A stretch of 64,000 bases of DNA from Mogibacterium sp. (GTDB taxonomy: Bacteria > Bacillota > Clostridia > Peptostreptococcales > Anaerovoracaceae), in contig JAFRDH010000012.1 in the NCBI GenBank assembly GCA_017403955.1, positions 1-64,000 of the forward strand. Direction: 5' to 3'. Numbering within the stretch: position 1 is the first letter of the stretch; every line of letters starts with the position of its first letter. The position numbers were made by a program, and so were the translations under genes. This document shows positions 7,735-16,474 of the stretch, one piece after another. The notes beneath the pieces were generated by a model that had not been told where the DNA came from, searched no databases, and saw nothing but the letters and a program-made list of their open reading frames with translations.

Positions 7735-8481
7735 TCAATCTTCCTGATCCGGTGCTCGCTTTGCTAAAGTATATATCGTTGGCTCTATAAGTGAATCATT
7801 TATGAATTTCAATGCAGGCGCGCAATCAATAGCAGCGTGTATCATATTACAATGATTATTAACAATATCTGCTATTTTAGCCTCTCCATTATTTGAGCGG
7901 AGCTCACATTTTATCAAATCACACATTGTAAGCATCAATGATAACACTTCTATATCAGAAATGTTCATCAGTCCATACTCCAGCATTATGGCGCTCTGTG
8001 ATTCTAGCGCATATATTTCATCAGCAATATCATCAATAAAGATTCGCATTGAAATCAAGTAATCATGGCAAAAGTCGGGGTCATCTGCAACAAAGCGATA
8101 TGCACAAGTGATCCATTCATGCCATTTCCTTGGGCTTTCATCTTTAAGGTGTTTTTCTGTATGAAGTACAAGTATTTGAAGTCCATAGTTAAAGGCTGAT
8201 GACAGTTTGTTAAATAGAATTTTGCGATTCTCCTTCGTCTGTTCAAGAGTTTTCTTCGAATCTGATTCTGCTATCAGCCATGCAACCAACGTAGAAGAGA
8301 ATCCGCCGCTACCCAATCCTGCTAGTATTGCAAACCAGGTGCTTTCCTGCGCTATTCCAAAGCAAGCTCCCGTTATCACAATAAATGCACAGAGCAGGAC
8401 TAAGTATCTACCTCTATTTGGTTTGAATTTGACCTCTGTATCTGTTTTATATTTTCCGCACTTCATTATTATTACATTCAT
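7735..8481 (-). CDS. Two-helix membrane protein of unknown function
   Basis: About 248 residues. Two hydrophobic helices near the N terminus (about 27-44 and 49-69, split by a short Gln-Glu-Ser-Thr turn) are followed by a soluble helical domain of about 170 residues with Trp, His and Cys but no motif I can name. The start is unsure: ATG at 8481 and TTG at 8487 both have weak ribosome binding sites. It lies 116 bases upstream of gajA on the same strand. That gap holds only a 30-codon frame without a ribosome binding site. Its place suggests a passenger of the defence island, possibly a membrane-acting partner of gajAB, but nothing in the sequence proves a link. Confidence 0.55.
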   Translation of the reverse strand: MNVIIMKCGKYKTDTEVKFKPNRGRYLVLLCAFIVITGACFGIAQESTWFAILAGLGSGGFSSTLVAWLIAESDSKKTLEQTKENRKILFNKLSSAFNYGLQILVLHTEKHLKDESPRKWHEWITCAYRFVADDPDFCHDYLISMRIFIDDIADEIYALESQSAIMLEYGLMNISDIEVLSLMLTMCDLIKCELRSNNGEAKIADIVNNHCNMIHAAIDCAPALKFINDSLIEPTIYTLAKRAPDQED

Positions 8482-8751
8482 TCCCAAGTGTTAGCTCAGG
8501 ATTAACTCTTATCTGTTATTCGCCTGTTGATATTTATTATAACATCGTGTTTGAGCGTCCGCAGCGATAGATTAAATATCCATTCTTGCAGACCTGAAGG
8601 AAATCTCCTGTGTATAGTACACTGAAAATACCAAAAGAGCATCAAGGAATCCACACTTTCCTTATTATCTTTCACTTGTATATGTATACTTCCTTTCATG
8701 TGCTGACTTTTTTCAGCACTGATTATTAGCTCATAGTAGAAAGGAGATTAT

Positions 8752-9885
8752 ATGTATTCAAGTGAAATCAAAAATCAGGCAATTGATTTACACAACAGAG
8801 GTACGCCTGTCCCTGAAATCTGCAAGCAACTTGGAATAGGTCGCAGCACCTTGTTTCTATGGTTGCAGCAAAATGATTCCAATCACCCCAAGACTATTCC
8901 AAGAAAAGAATATTTGGAAAAAACTGAATTGGAGCGACTTCGATTAGAGAATCAAATATTTCGCACTTGCGGCTGCACTCCGCTATCTCCTCTTTCGGAT
9001 AAGCTTGCGGCCATTGATCAGTATAAAGACCGGTTCAGTGTGTACCGTTTATGTAAAACTCTGGAGGTGCTCAAATCAACTTACTACCACCATTCCCTTC
9101 GTTCTCCGGAGAAAACGCAAAATCAACTTATGGATGAACAGCTAAAGCCTCTGATATGCGAAATATTTGAAAAAAGCATGAGAACGTTCGGAGCCCGGCG
9201 AATACGGATAAAACTACGAGAAAGAGGATTTATAACAAGTGAGAAACGAATCAACAGGCTTATGAAAGAGCTGGGATTAAATGCAGCAGGCCCTAAACCC
9301 ATGCTCAACTCAGCTAACGACCGGCAATACAAGTATTATCCAAATAAGCTTAAAGGAAAGTTCCTGACAGATGCGCCCAACAAGATTTGGGTCAGCGATA
9401 TTACCTATATAAAAATCGAAGGCTGTTTTGTATATCTATGTGTAGTGATAGACCTGTATTCGCGTAAAGTCATCGCCTATAAGGTATCTAAGAACATTGA
9501 TACTGATTTAGTGAAGCGGACCTTTTTAACAGCATTTGAATCACGAGGTCACCCTAGAGCCCTGACATTTCACAGTGATCAAGGCACTCAGTACACATCC
9601 TATGCATTTCGTACCCTTCTAAGATCCAAAGGTGTTACCCTCTCATATTCAAGACCGGGTACCCCTCACGACAATGCTGTTGCCGAATCGTTCTTTGCAT
9701 CGATAAAGAAGGAAGTTTTCCGGAAGTATTTTTACACCACTAAAAAAGCTGTAATAAAGGCGGTTGAAGAGTATGTGGAATTCTATAACGATTACCGCCC
9801 TCATCAGCGACTAGGATATCTGACACCGAACAAGGTCGAAGATGAATACTACAGTCAAAATAAAACTATGGCTACATCTGAATAG
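8752..9885 (+). CDS. IS3-family transposase (single-frame OrfAB type)
   Basis: This 377-residue protein joins a helix-turn-helix (about 5-40, EICKQLGIGRSTLFLWL) and a Leu-rich stretch to the HTH_21 segment (about 125-180) and an RNase H-like integrase core. The DDE triad is visible: Asp216 (WVSDITY), Asp276 (HSDQGTQY) and Glu312 (DNAVAESFF, 35 residues later), as expected for IS3. OrfA and OrfB are fused in frame rather than joined by frameshifting. AAAGGAG stands eight bases before the ATG. It is the only gene in the island facing right and looks intact. I could not find the left terminal inverted repeat, so the element's borders are open; the right end is probably near 9898. Confidence 0.9.
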   Translation: MYSSEIKNQAIDLHNRGTPVPEICKQLGIGRSTLFLWLQQNDSNHPKTIPRKEYLEKTELERLRLENQIFRTCGCTPLSPLSDKLAAIDQYKDRFSVYRLCKTLEVLKSTYYHHSLRSPEKTQNQLMDEQLKPLICEIFEKSMRTFGARRIRIKLRERGFITSEKRINRLMKELGLNAAGPKPMLNSANDRQYKYYPNKLKGKFLTDAPNKIWVSDITYIKIEGCFVYLCVVIDLYSRKVIAYKVSKNIDTDLVKRTFLTAFESRGHPRALTFHSDQGTQYTSYAFRTLLRSKGVTLSYSRPGTPHDNAVAESFFASIKKEVFRKYFYTTKKAVIKAVEEYVEFYNDYRPHQRLGYLTPNKVEDEYYSQNKTMATSE

Positions 9886-9912
9886 ACATAACCATAGCTT
9901 GCTTTTTTTACC

Positions 9913-9957
9913 GCTTGCGGTATGAGTCCAAAACTCTAGGTACAAAATACCGCAAGC
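9913..9957. repeat. Inverted repeat next to the ssrA 3' end
   Basis: The arms GCTTGCGGTAT (9913-9923) and ATACCGCAAGC (9947-9957) pair over 11 bases with a second small stem (GAGT/ACTC) inside. It lies between the IS end and the mature 3' end of tmRNA. No T run follows on the minus strand, so it may help ssrA 3' processing rather than terminate, or it may belong to the inserted element. Confidence 0.5.
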
Positions 9958-9965
9958 ATTCCAAA

Positions 9966-10320
9966 TGGTGGAGACGGTGGGAATCGAACCCACGTCCAAG
10001 AGTATTTCCGGACGACTTTCTCCGAGCGCAGCCGGATATTTGGTTTCGCCTTATGAGCGTCACACGGCAGACTATCATAAGGCTATCCCGCTTGTCCCTT
10101 TTACGCTAGCAGGAGGTTACGCAAAAGGTTTCCTGCATGAATGACGCCGGTTACTGGGCCTGCAGGTGAACTCAGGCCGACGCGCGGGGCTGAACTATGC
10201 AGCCAGTGCGAAATTGTTGTTTGTTTTTGCGTTTCTTTTTAAACGGGTACTTTTTACGTGGATCACCGCCACGGCTCGCTTATCCTCGTTCCACACACCT
10301 GTCGAAACCAGTGCGTCCCC
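9966..10320 (-). ncRNA. ssrA: Transfer-messenger RNA (tmRNA)
   Basis: The RNA starts GGGGACG and ends CGTCTCC-A-CCA; these acceptor-stem ends pair over seven bases with one G-U, and the T arm GTGGGTTCGATTCCCAC is intact. The open frame inside reads Ala-Lys-Thr-Asn-Asn-Asn-Phe-Ala-Leu-Ala-Ala and then TAG, a typical proteolysis tag ending in the ClpXP signal ALAA. tmRNA, with SmpB (encoded at 30501-30977), frees ribosomes stalled on broken mRNA. Its 3' end serves as an integration site, as the copies at 1072 and 2 show. Confidence 0.96.
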
Positions 10321-10328
10321 GGAATATG

Positions 10329-10385
10329 ACGGAGCTGTTATTCGCTCCGTCTTGAGATATTATACCAAATCGTGATTTAAATCAA
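10329..10385 (-). promoter_or_regulatory. ssrA promoter and 5' leader hairpin
   Basis: On the minus strand a TTGATT (10380-10385) stands 15 bases before a perfect TATAAT (10359-10364). Transcription should start near 10352, where an 8-bp hairpin (GACGGAGC/GCTCCGTC, 10329-10352) begins; this would form the 5' leader removed when tmRNA is processed to its mature end at 10320. The 15-base spacer is shorter than ideal. Confidence 0.55.
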
Positions 10386-10401
10386 CCCGCCGGGGGATTT
10401 T

Positions 10402-12048
10402 TTACCACGGCTGCATAGCTCCGCCTTCTTCCGCCGGTCTGCAGGTCTTCGCGTAGATATTGAGGCAGCCTTTGCTCTCCTTGAGCGGTGGCTGTACCCA
10501 ATTCTTTCGTCTCTCTTCGATCACCTCATCCGGGACTATCAGATTTACTGTTCCCCCGTTTATATCGATCTCAATTACATCGCCTTCTTCGATGAGAGCG
10601 ATAACGCCTCCTTCATAGGCCTCCGGTGAAACATGTCCGATGACACATCCAAAGTTGAATCCTGAGAATCTTGCGTCCGAAATCATTCCGACACTCCGAT
10701 GAAGGCCTTTGCCTATCAGCGCATCGATACTGAGCATAAGCTCCTTCATACCGGGCGCTCCTTTGCATCCCTCATAGCGTACCACCATGATATCGCCCGG
10801 CACTATGTTGCCTGACATGATCGCATCGAAAGCCTCTCTGTCATTTTCGAAAACTTTGGCAGGTCCCTTGAGATATTTCACCTCTTCATAGACTGCTGTC
10901 GGTCTCACGATCGCTCCCTTCGGAGAAATATTCCCGTGGAGGATCTTGAGTCCAGGCTCGTTGAAAAGCGGTTCATCGATCGAGCGGATCACCTCTCCGG
11001 TGCGGCCCTTCACTTCAGAAAGAAACTCGCCGAGTGTCCCTCCGCCGATTGCCGGTACATCCAGATGAAGCTTGCTCTCAAGTTGTTTCAGCACATTCGG
11101 TACACCTCCCGCGTAGTGAAAATCGACAACGCTGTACGGCCCGCTCGGTATCACCGCATTGATGCAAGGTATCTCAGCAGCGTATTTGTCAAAATCATCG
11201 AGGCTGAGTTCTATTCCGAGTTCATATGCATACGCAAGAAGATGCAATACGACATTCGTAGAACCCGCAACAGCCATATCGAACATGATCGCGTTCTCCA
11301 ACACGTCTTTGGTGATGAGCTGCGATGGTTTGCGGTCTGCGAGTACCTGCTCTACTATGAACCTGCCAGCCTCCCTTGCCTGCCTCAGCTTTTCGGCATC
11401 AGTTGCAGGGATAGTCGCAGTACCCGGAAGGACCAGATTGATCACTTCGCCCACCATTTGCATGGAATTTGCGGTACCCATCGATGGACAAGCGCCGACA
11501 CCAGGGCAGACATTACCTTCCATTTCCATGAGTTCCTCTTCAGTCGCTCCTGAGAATCTCGCCGCATCAAGGTCTGATTCTACTACAGTTTTGCCGCAGT
11601 GGTGCCCTGCCTGCATCGGACCTCCGGTAATGACGATCGAAGGGATATCGAGCCTTGCTGCCGCAAGATAGCAGCCCGCGATAATGTTGTCGCAAGTCGC
11701 GACCATGGCAAGGCCGTCAAAATGATGGACTTTGGTCACGAACTCTACCGACATGCAGACGATGTCTCTCCCGACCTGCTCGTACTTCATCTCTTCCGAA
11801 CCATTCGCTATATTCCCGCAAGTCGCAGGGATACCGAATTCCACCGGAACGCCTCCGGCCGCCCAAATGCCCTGCTTGACAGCTTCTGCGACCTGCCTCA
11901 GATGTGCAAATCCCGGCGAACCCTCCATGAAAGCATTCGGAACACCGATAATAGGCTTTTTCCTCAAATCCTCATCCGTGTAACCTGTCGCCTTCATCAT
12001 CACACGCCTGTGCGCTGCATCCGCACCATTCCAATATGACTTATCCAT
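10402..12048 (-). CDS. IlvD/Edd-family dehydratase (dihydroxy-acid dehydratase-like)
   Basis: About 548 residues. Members remove water from dihydroxy acids using an iron-sulfur cluster; the best known make branched-chain 2-oxo acids (IlvD), others act on sugar acids. Cluster-ligand cysteines are in place: PATCGN near 60, ATCDNIIAGC near 113 and the CPGVGACPSMGTANSM loop near 190. The N terminus differs from standard IlvD: it reads PIIGVPNAFMEGSPGFAHLR where IlvD has an ANS-x-N-E-x-x-PGH pattern. No other ilv gene is next to it, so I leave the substrate open and give no symbol. The start at 12048 has GAGGTG five bases upstream; an ATG at 12078 has none. It is transcribed toward ssrA. Confidence 0.85.
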   Translation of the reverse strand: MDKSYWNGADAAHRRVMMKATGYTDEDLRKKPIIGVPNAFMEGSPGFAHLRQVAEAVKQGIWAAGGVPVEFGIPATCGNIANGSEEMKYEQVGRDIVCMSVEFVTKVHHFDGLAMVATCDNIIAGCYLAAARLDIPSIVITGGPMQAGHHCGKTVVESDLDAARFSGATEEELMEMEGNVCPGVGACPSMGTANSMQMVGEVINLVLPGTATIPATDAEKLRQAREAGRFIVEQVLADRKPSQLITKDVLENAIMFDMAVAGSTNVVLHLLAYAYELGIELSLDDFDKYAAEIPCINAVIPSGPYSVVDFHYAGGVPNVLKQLESKLHLDVPAIGGGTLGEFLSEVKGRTGEVIRSIDEPLFNEPGLKILHGNISPKGAIVRPTAVYEEVKYLKGPAKVFENDREAFDAIMSGNIVPGDIMVVRYEGCKGAPGMKELMLSIDALIGKGLHRSVGMISDARFSGFNFGCVIGHVSPEAYEGGVIALIEEGDVIEIDINGGTVNLIVPDEVIEERRKNWVQPPLKESKGCLNIYAKTCRPAEEGGAMQPW

Positions 12049-12108
12049 AAGTGCACCTCGAACTCTCTGTTTCCCCATGTACCTGTCAACTGCATTATAG
12101 CATGAAAT

Positions 12109-12157
12109 AAGGGGCTGCGCAGTTGCAGCCCCTCGTCTGATCGGAGTCTTCTCCGAT
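12109..12157 (-). terminator. Double hairpin terminator after the BspA-like gene
   Basis: Two stems follow the stop codon: ATCGGAG/CTCCGAT (12140-12157) and GGGGCTGC/GCAGCCCC (12111-12132), the second followed on the minus strand by TTATTTC. The T run is short but the position fits termination before the dehydratase gene. Confidence 0.6.
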
Positions 12158-12159
12158 TG

Positions 12160-15100
12160 CTATTTTGCTTTAACTCTCTTCACTGTAGACCACTTTGATA
12201 TGTGTACTGACCCTCCGGATTTCTTGTAAGCTCTTATCCTTACATAGTATATCTTCTTGGATTTTAGTTTCGTGATCTTCTTTGATACAGCAGATTTCTT
12301 TGCATATACAGTCTTTACTCCAGTCTTGAATTTCTTATCCAAGCTGTATTGTATCTCTATCTTTGCTATCTTCTTTTGATTCTTCTTGCTGACTTTTTTC
12401 CACTTTACGGTTGCTGCTTTCTTAGAGGCTTTAGGGTTGGCAATCTTTACCGCAGGAAGAGTAGGTGCGAGCTTATCGATTGTCTTAGTTTCTACCTTTC
12501 CACAAACTGAGCACTTACGAGACTGTTGTCCGGCAGCAAGTTCGGTAGATTTCTTTATGGTAGTCCAACGGCAGAATGTGTGGCCGTTCACGCATGGATC
12601 ATCTGTTGCTTCATCATCAGTAACGGAATATGTCTCAGCGCCTGTAACAGTGAATATATCACCGTCTTTTTCAATTGTTACAGATTCATTCATTGTTCCG
12701 CTAATCCAAGTTGTATTTAATTCTTTGTCTTCATATTCTTCGTACTTAATTGCAAAACCAGACCCTTTCTCTCCATCAATTACTATAGAATCATCCGTTT
12801 TATCGACAGTAACATCACCTTGTTTGTCAAGCATAACAGTTATTGAAGCATTTTTTTGTGCCATTTGTATTTCCGCATTAGGTGGAACACTTTCAAAAGT
12901 GACCGGATATTGGTTCCCCATCAACCAGCACACTGTGTTCTCATAGTAATCCTCTTCATTTTCATTATCAGCTATTTTTGATAAAGGAATAATATCGTCA
13001 ACTGCTTCATCCCATAGATTAGCAGCAGTAACTATATACTCCTTATAGTGAATTTTTGATATTTTGCTCTCAATAAATGATTGTGGAAGAGAAATAATCG
13101 TGTTGGCATCATCTTTAATCCCTGTCCATTGATCTGAACTCATTCCAGTCCCGGATTTATATCGGTCAATGAAATGCTGGACAATTTCAGTTGAATAGTA
13201 TACATTGTAACCATTTTCAGACGAATAATATTTATTATCACGCTCTCCTTCCGGTATCAATAAAAACAGCATAAACGAATTGAAATTTCCAGGAGTGCCA
13301 TATAATCGCATAACAACGTTTCCGCAAGGTGTATTACAATCGTATACCCCAATGTCAACATGGTCATCAGCTACATTTGATATTCCCAAAACAGCAAGAG
13401 CATGCCCTGGTTCTATTTTCAATTCTTCATCTGACAAACTAATTATCTTTGACAAACTAATCAATACAGGCTCACCTCCATTAAAGTGAAAATCACGTGC
13501 AACTTCATATAGGCCGTTTAAATCATCTTTATGCGATCTCTTATTTATCTGACCATCAGCAGTGTATTGATAGATGTGCGCTGTTTTTATAAAGTTCATG
13601 GCAGATTCTTTAATGTAGTAATTATATGAATCCTTTGATACTTCAGCTAATAACGCAGTATATCCAGATAAATTGCTGCTATCCTCATAATATGTCACAG
13701 GTGCAAACCCTTTAAAAGAGGAAAGAACACTAAGCGCCATACCAAAGCATAATCCGCCTTCCCCTCGTTCTCCATTGTGCATTACTTCGTATAGTTTGCC
13801 CGCACTACCGTCATCTTTTGTTTCTAGAAGAACTTTACTTGTTGCTTTATCAAAAAATACTTCATAATGATTAGTATTTAAATCTTCAGTAGTTGGGTTT
13901 TTAAAGTTCCATACATCATTATAATAACTAATTGGTAAAACTGGATCTGGATCTGGGTCATCACTCGGGTCAACGCTTTCATCTGTGTGCACATATGTAC
14001 GGTTACTAAGTTCAGGAATCGATGTATTTGCATTATAGACATTGCCTGAAGTTGAATCCTTCATGTTCACAGGGAAGGCTGGATAATATCCGTCAGCTTT
14101 TAACTGCTCACTGTATACCCACGTGCCTGTTTTGAGAGACCTCAAAGAAGTGCAATTATAAAACATTTCGCCTAAGTCATCCGCATTTGAAGTGTCAAAG
14201 CTGCTGAGATCCAGCGAAACAAGGGAGTTGCAACCACTGAACATACCCAGCATATTTTCGACTTTTGATGTATTAAAACCGCTCAGATCAACACTCGAAA
14301 GGCTTCCGCAGTCCATGAACATACTCATCATATTACTGACTTTTGATGTGTTAAAGCTGCTGAGATTAACACTCGAAAGGCTTCTGCAGTCCATAAACAT
14401 TTTGCGCATTACCGTTACATTTGAGGTGTCAAAATTGCTGATGTCTAAATTACGCAATGCTCTGCAGTTGCAAAACATTCCGCTCATATCAGTAACTTTT
14501 GATGTATCAAAACTGCTAAGATTTAAGGTCTGGAGGCTCACGCAGTCACAGAACATAGCCCCCATGTTTGTCACATTTGAGGTGTCGAAGCTGCTAAGGT
14601 CCAGGGAAACGAGTGAGCTGCAGCCACTGAACATTCCTTCCGGATCCATCACACTGTAATTTGATCCCATTTCGGTGATCCCGGATGTATCGAAGTTGCT
14701 GACATCAAGCACCTCAAGGCTCGTACATCCATTGAACATATTGCCCATATAAGTCACCTTGGAAGTATTGAAATTGCTTAGATCAAGCGTTTTCAGTGCT
14801 GTGCAGTCCTGAAACATACCCAGCATGTTCGTAACATTTCCAGTGTCAAACATACTTACATCAAGCTGAGTAAGCGCTTTGCAGCGATTAAACATATATT
14901 CCATACTTTCGGTACTTGATGTTTTAAAGCTGTTACTAAATACTACTGATTTCAGAGCCTCATCACCACTAAACATAGCTTCCATGTTCGTAACATTAGA
15001 TGTGTCAAAGCTGCTGAGATCAACACTAGAAAGGGTACTGCAGTCCTTGAACATTTTTCTCATTGTTGTTACATTCGAAGTGTCAAAGTTGCTGAGCTCT

Positions 15101-16260
15101 ATATTACGCAATGCCTTGCAGTTGCAAAACATCCCGCTCATATCGGTAACTTTTGATGTGTCAAAACTACTAAGATTTAACGTCTGGAGGCTTGTACATC
15201 CATAGAACATAGCACCCATATTTGTCACATTTGAGGTGTCGAAACTACTAAGGTCCAGGGAAACGAGCGAGCTGCAAACACTGAACATTCCTTTCGAAGC
15301 CGTCCAATCGATGTATTCTGATCCCATACTGGTGATCCCGGATGTATCAAAGTTGCTGACATCAAGCACCTCAAGGCTCATGCATCCATTGAACATACAG
15401 TCCATTTCAGTTACCTTAGAAGTATTGAAATTGCTTAAGTCAAGCGTTTTCAATGCTGTACAGCCAGAAAACATATAGCTCATATCTGTAACATCAGTCG
15501 TATCAAACCCGTTGACATTAAGTTGTGTAAGTGAGCTACACCCATAAAACATGCGGTTCATATCTCTAACGGAAGATGTAACAAACCCGTTGACATTAAG
15601 TTGTGTAAGTGAGCTACACCTATAAAACATTTCGTGCATGTCAGTAACTTTGGATGTATCAAACCCGCTGACATTAAGACTGCTCAGTGACTCACAGTCT
15701 TCAAACATATATGACATGTTCGTCACATTAGATGTGTCTAGTTTACTGAGATCCAATTCCTGAATTTTTACGCAGCCGCGAAACATGCTCTCCATATCAT
15801 TGGCTTCGGACGTGTCAAGTTGACTTAAATCGGCACTCACCAGCTTACTGTATCCTTCGAACATAGAATAGCAGGTAGGTGCTTTGACGACGCCTGTAGT
15901 ACTGAATGAGATAATGCTGCTTTTGTATGTTTCCCACTCAGGCGAGGACCATCGTTTCCAATCGTTCAGTTCTCCTTCAGATACGATCAGATTACCATTT
16001 GCATCAATCACCCAATCACATGTACCACATGTGCCTGAAGCTATGTTATCGCCTGTTTGTGCTTCATTAAGATTCATCTGGCGGGCTTGCGCAGCATTAT
16101 TCACCAAGTCTGATTCATCGACAGGCAGCTCCTGAGTATCTTCAGCGATAATATCTTCTGCATCACCACTGGATTCTGAATCAGCAAATGCCATAGCTGG
16201 CATATATGCTATGGTCATTACCAATGCTAGCAGTATTGCGATTATTCTTCTGCTCTTCAT
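12160..16260 (-). CDS. Giant BspA-repeat surface protein with papain-like domain
   Basis: The 1366-residue secreted protein has a signal peptide (1-27, ending AFA). From about 110 to 730 it has some two dozen tandem repeats of about 24 residues of the BspA/DUF285 type, with the core LDLSSFDTSNVTNMGAMFYG; such repeats fold as leucine-rich-like surface ladders and bind host or matrix proteins. After an Asp/Pro linker comes a cysteine-peptidase-like domain: Cys837 in GLCFGMAL, His near 952 in GHALAVLG and Asp/Asn near 971 in YDCNTP, the order of a papain or C39 triad. The last 100 residues are a basic Fn3-like module shared with its neighbours. No LPXTG or membrane anchor is seen. Activity of the peptidase part is inferred. 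Confidence 0.85.
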   Translation of the reverse strand: MKSRRIIAILLALVMTIAYMPAMAFADSESSGDAEDIIAEDTQELPVDESDLVNNAAQARQMNLNEAQTGDNIASGTCGTCDWVIDANGNLIVSEGELNDWKRWSSPEWETYKSSIISFSTTGVVKAPTCYSMFEGYSKLVSADLSQLDTSEANDMESMFRGCVKIQELDLSKLDTSNVTNMSYMFEDCESLSSLNVSGFDTSKVTDMHEMFYRCSSLTQLNVNGFVTSSVRDMNRMFYGCSSLTQLNVNGFDTTDVTDMSYMFSGCTALKTLDLSNFNTSKVTEMDCMFNGCMSLEVLDVSNFDTSGITSMGSEYIDWTASKGMFSVCSSLVSLDLSSFDTSNVTNMGAMFYGCTSLQTLNLSSFDTSKVTDMSGMFCNCKALRNIELSNFDTSNVTTMRKMFKDCSTLSSVDLSSFDTSNVTNMEAMFSGDEALKSVVFSNSFKTSSTESMEYMFNRCKALTQLDVSMFDTGNVTNMLGMFQDCTALKTLDLSNFNTSKVTYMGNMFNGCTSLEVLDVSNFDTSGITEMGSNYSVMDPEGMFSGCSSLVSLDLSSFDTSNVTNMGAMFCDCVSLQTLNLSSFDTSKVTDMSGMFCNCRALRNLDISNFDTSNVTVMRKMFMDCRSLSSVNLSSFNTSKVSNMMSMFMDCGSLSSVDLSGFNTSKVENMLGMFSGCNSLVSLDLSSFDTSNADDLGEMFYNCTSLRSLKTGTWVYSEQLKADGYYPAFPVNMKDSTSGNVYNANTSIPELSNRTYVHTDESVDPSDDPDPDPVLPISYYNDVWNFKNPTTEDLNTNHYEVFFDKATSKVLLETKDDGSAGKLYEVMHNGERGEGGLCFGMALSVLSSFKGFAPVTYYEDSSNLSGYTALLAEVSKDSYNYYIKESAMNFIKTAHIYQYTADGQINKRSHKDDLNGLYEVARDFHFNGGEPVLISLSKIISLSDEELKIEPGHALAVLGISNVADDHVDIGVYDCNTPCGNVVMRLYGTPGNFNSFMLFLLIPEGERDNKYYSSENGYNVYYSTEIVQHFIDRYKSGTGMSSDQWTGIKDDANTIISLPQSFIESKISKIHYKEYIVTAANLWDEAVDDIIPLSKIADNENEEDYYENTVCWLMGNQYPVTFESVPPNAEIQMAQKNASITVMLDKQGDVTVDKTDDSIVIDGEKGSGFAIKYEEYEDKELNTTWISGTMNESVTIEKDGDIFTVTGAETYSVTDDEATDDPCVNGHTFCRWTTIKKSTELAAGQQSRKCSVCGKVETKTIDKLAPTLPAVKIANPKASKKAATVKWKKVSKKNQKKIAKIEIQYSLDKKFKTGVKTVYAKKSAVSKKITKLKSKKIYYVRIRAYKKSGGSVHISKWSTVKRVKAK

Positions 16261-16363
16261 TTTTCCTCAGCCTCCGTTTCTATCTCTCCGTCTTACTTGT
16301 CGTTGATTCCTTAAGAATTCAGTGCATTCAAAAGGTCATCAACCGGAAACAAATACTGATTTA

Positions 16364-16413
16364 ACTATACCGCCTGCGTCTTTTCATTCATTCAAAATAA
16401 ACAGTAGTTTTTG
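16364..16413 (-). promoter_or_regulatory. Shared long-spacer promoter element, BspA-like gene
   Basis: On the minus strand, AAACTACTGTTTATTTTGAA (within 16391-16413) ends in a TTGAAT -35; exactly 20 bases later comes TATAGT (16364-16369). The same block, identical over 23 bases, stands before the CHAP gene, and a close copy before the gene at 23373-24506, always with a 20-base spacer. AAAC-N4-GTTT inside it is a small inverted repeat. A -35 covered by a conserved box and an over-long spacer point to an activator-dependent promoter. Confidence 0.55.
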
Positions 16414-16425
16414 ACATACACCAAA

Positions 16426-16451
16426 TCAGGGCTGCGTTTTGGCAGCCCTGA
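16426..16451 (-). terminator. Terminator hairpin after the CHAP gene
   Basis: TCAGGGCTGC pairs with GCAGCCCTGA over ten bases around a six-base loop, 24 bases past the stop codon. The minus-strand tail is only GATTTGG, so termination may be partial. Confidence 0.6.
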
Positions 16452-16474
16452 CACAGTTATCGTCTTGCGATGTT

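Noticed and set aside
8502..8699. Minus-strand frame of 65 codons left of the transposase
   Set aside because: Poor ribosome binding site and no recognisable pattern; probably IS end sequence.
9864..9908. Terminator after the transposase gene
   Set aside because: The stem is only six bases with a 20-base loop, although a T run follows; too weak to list.
9811..9999. Minus-strand frame over the ssrA 3' end
   Set aside because: It lies within tmRNA and the IS end; non-coding.
12160..16260. Many plus-strand frames opposite the BspA repeats
   Set aside because: They are shadows of the repeat codons and have no independent support.
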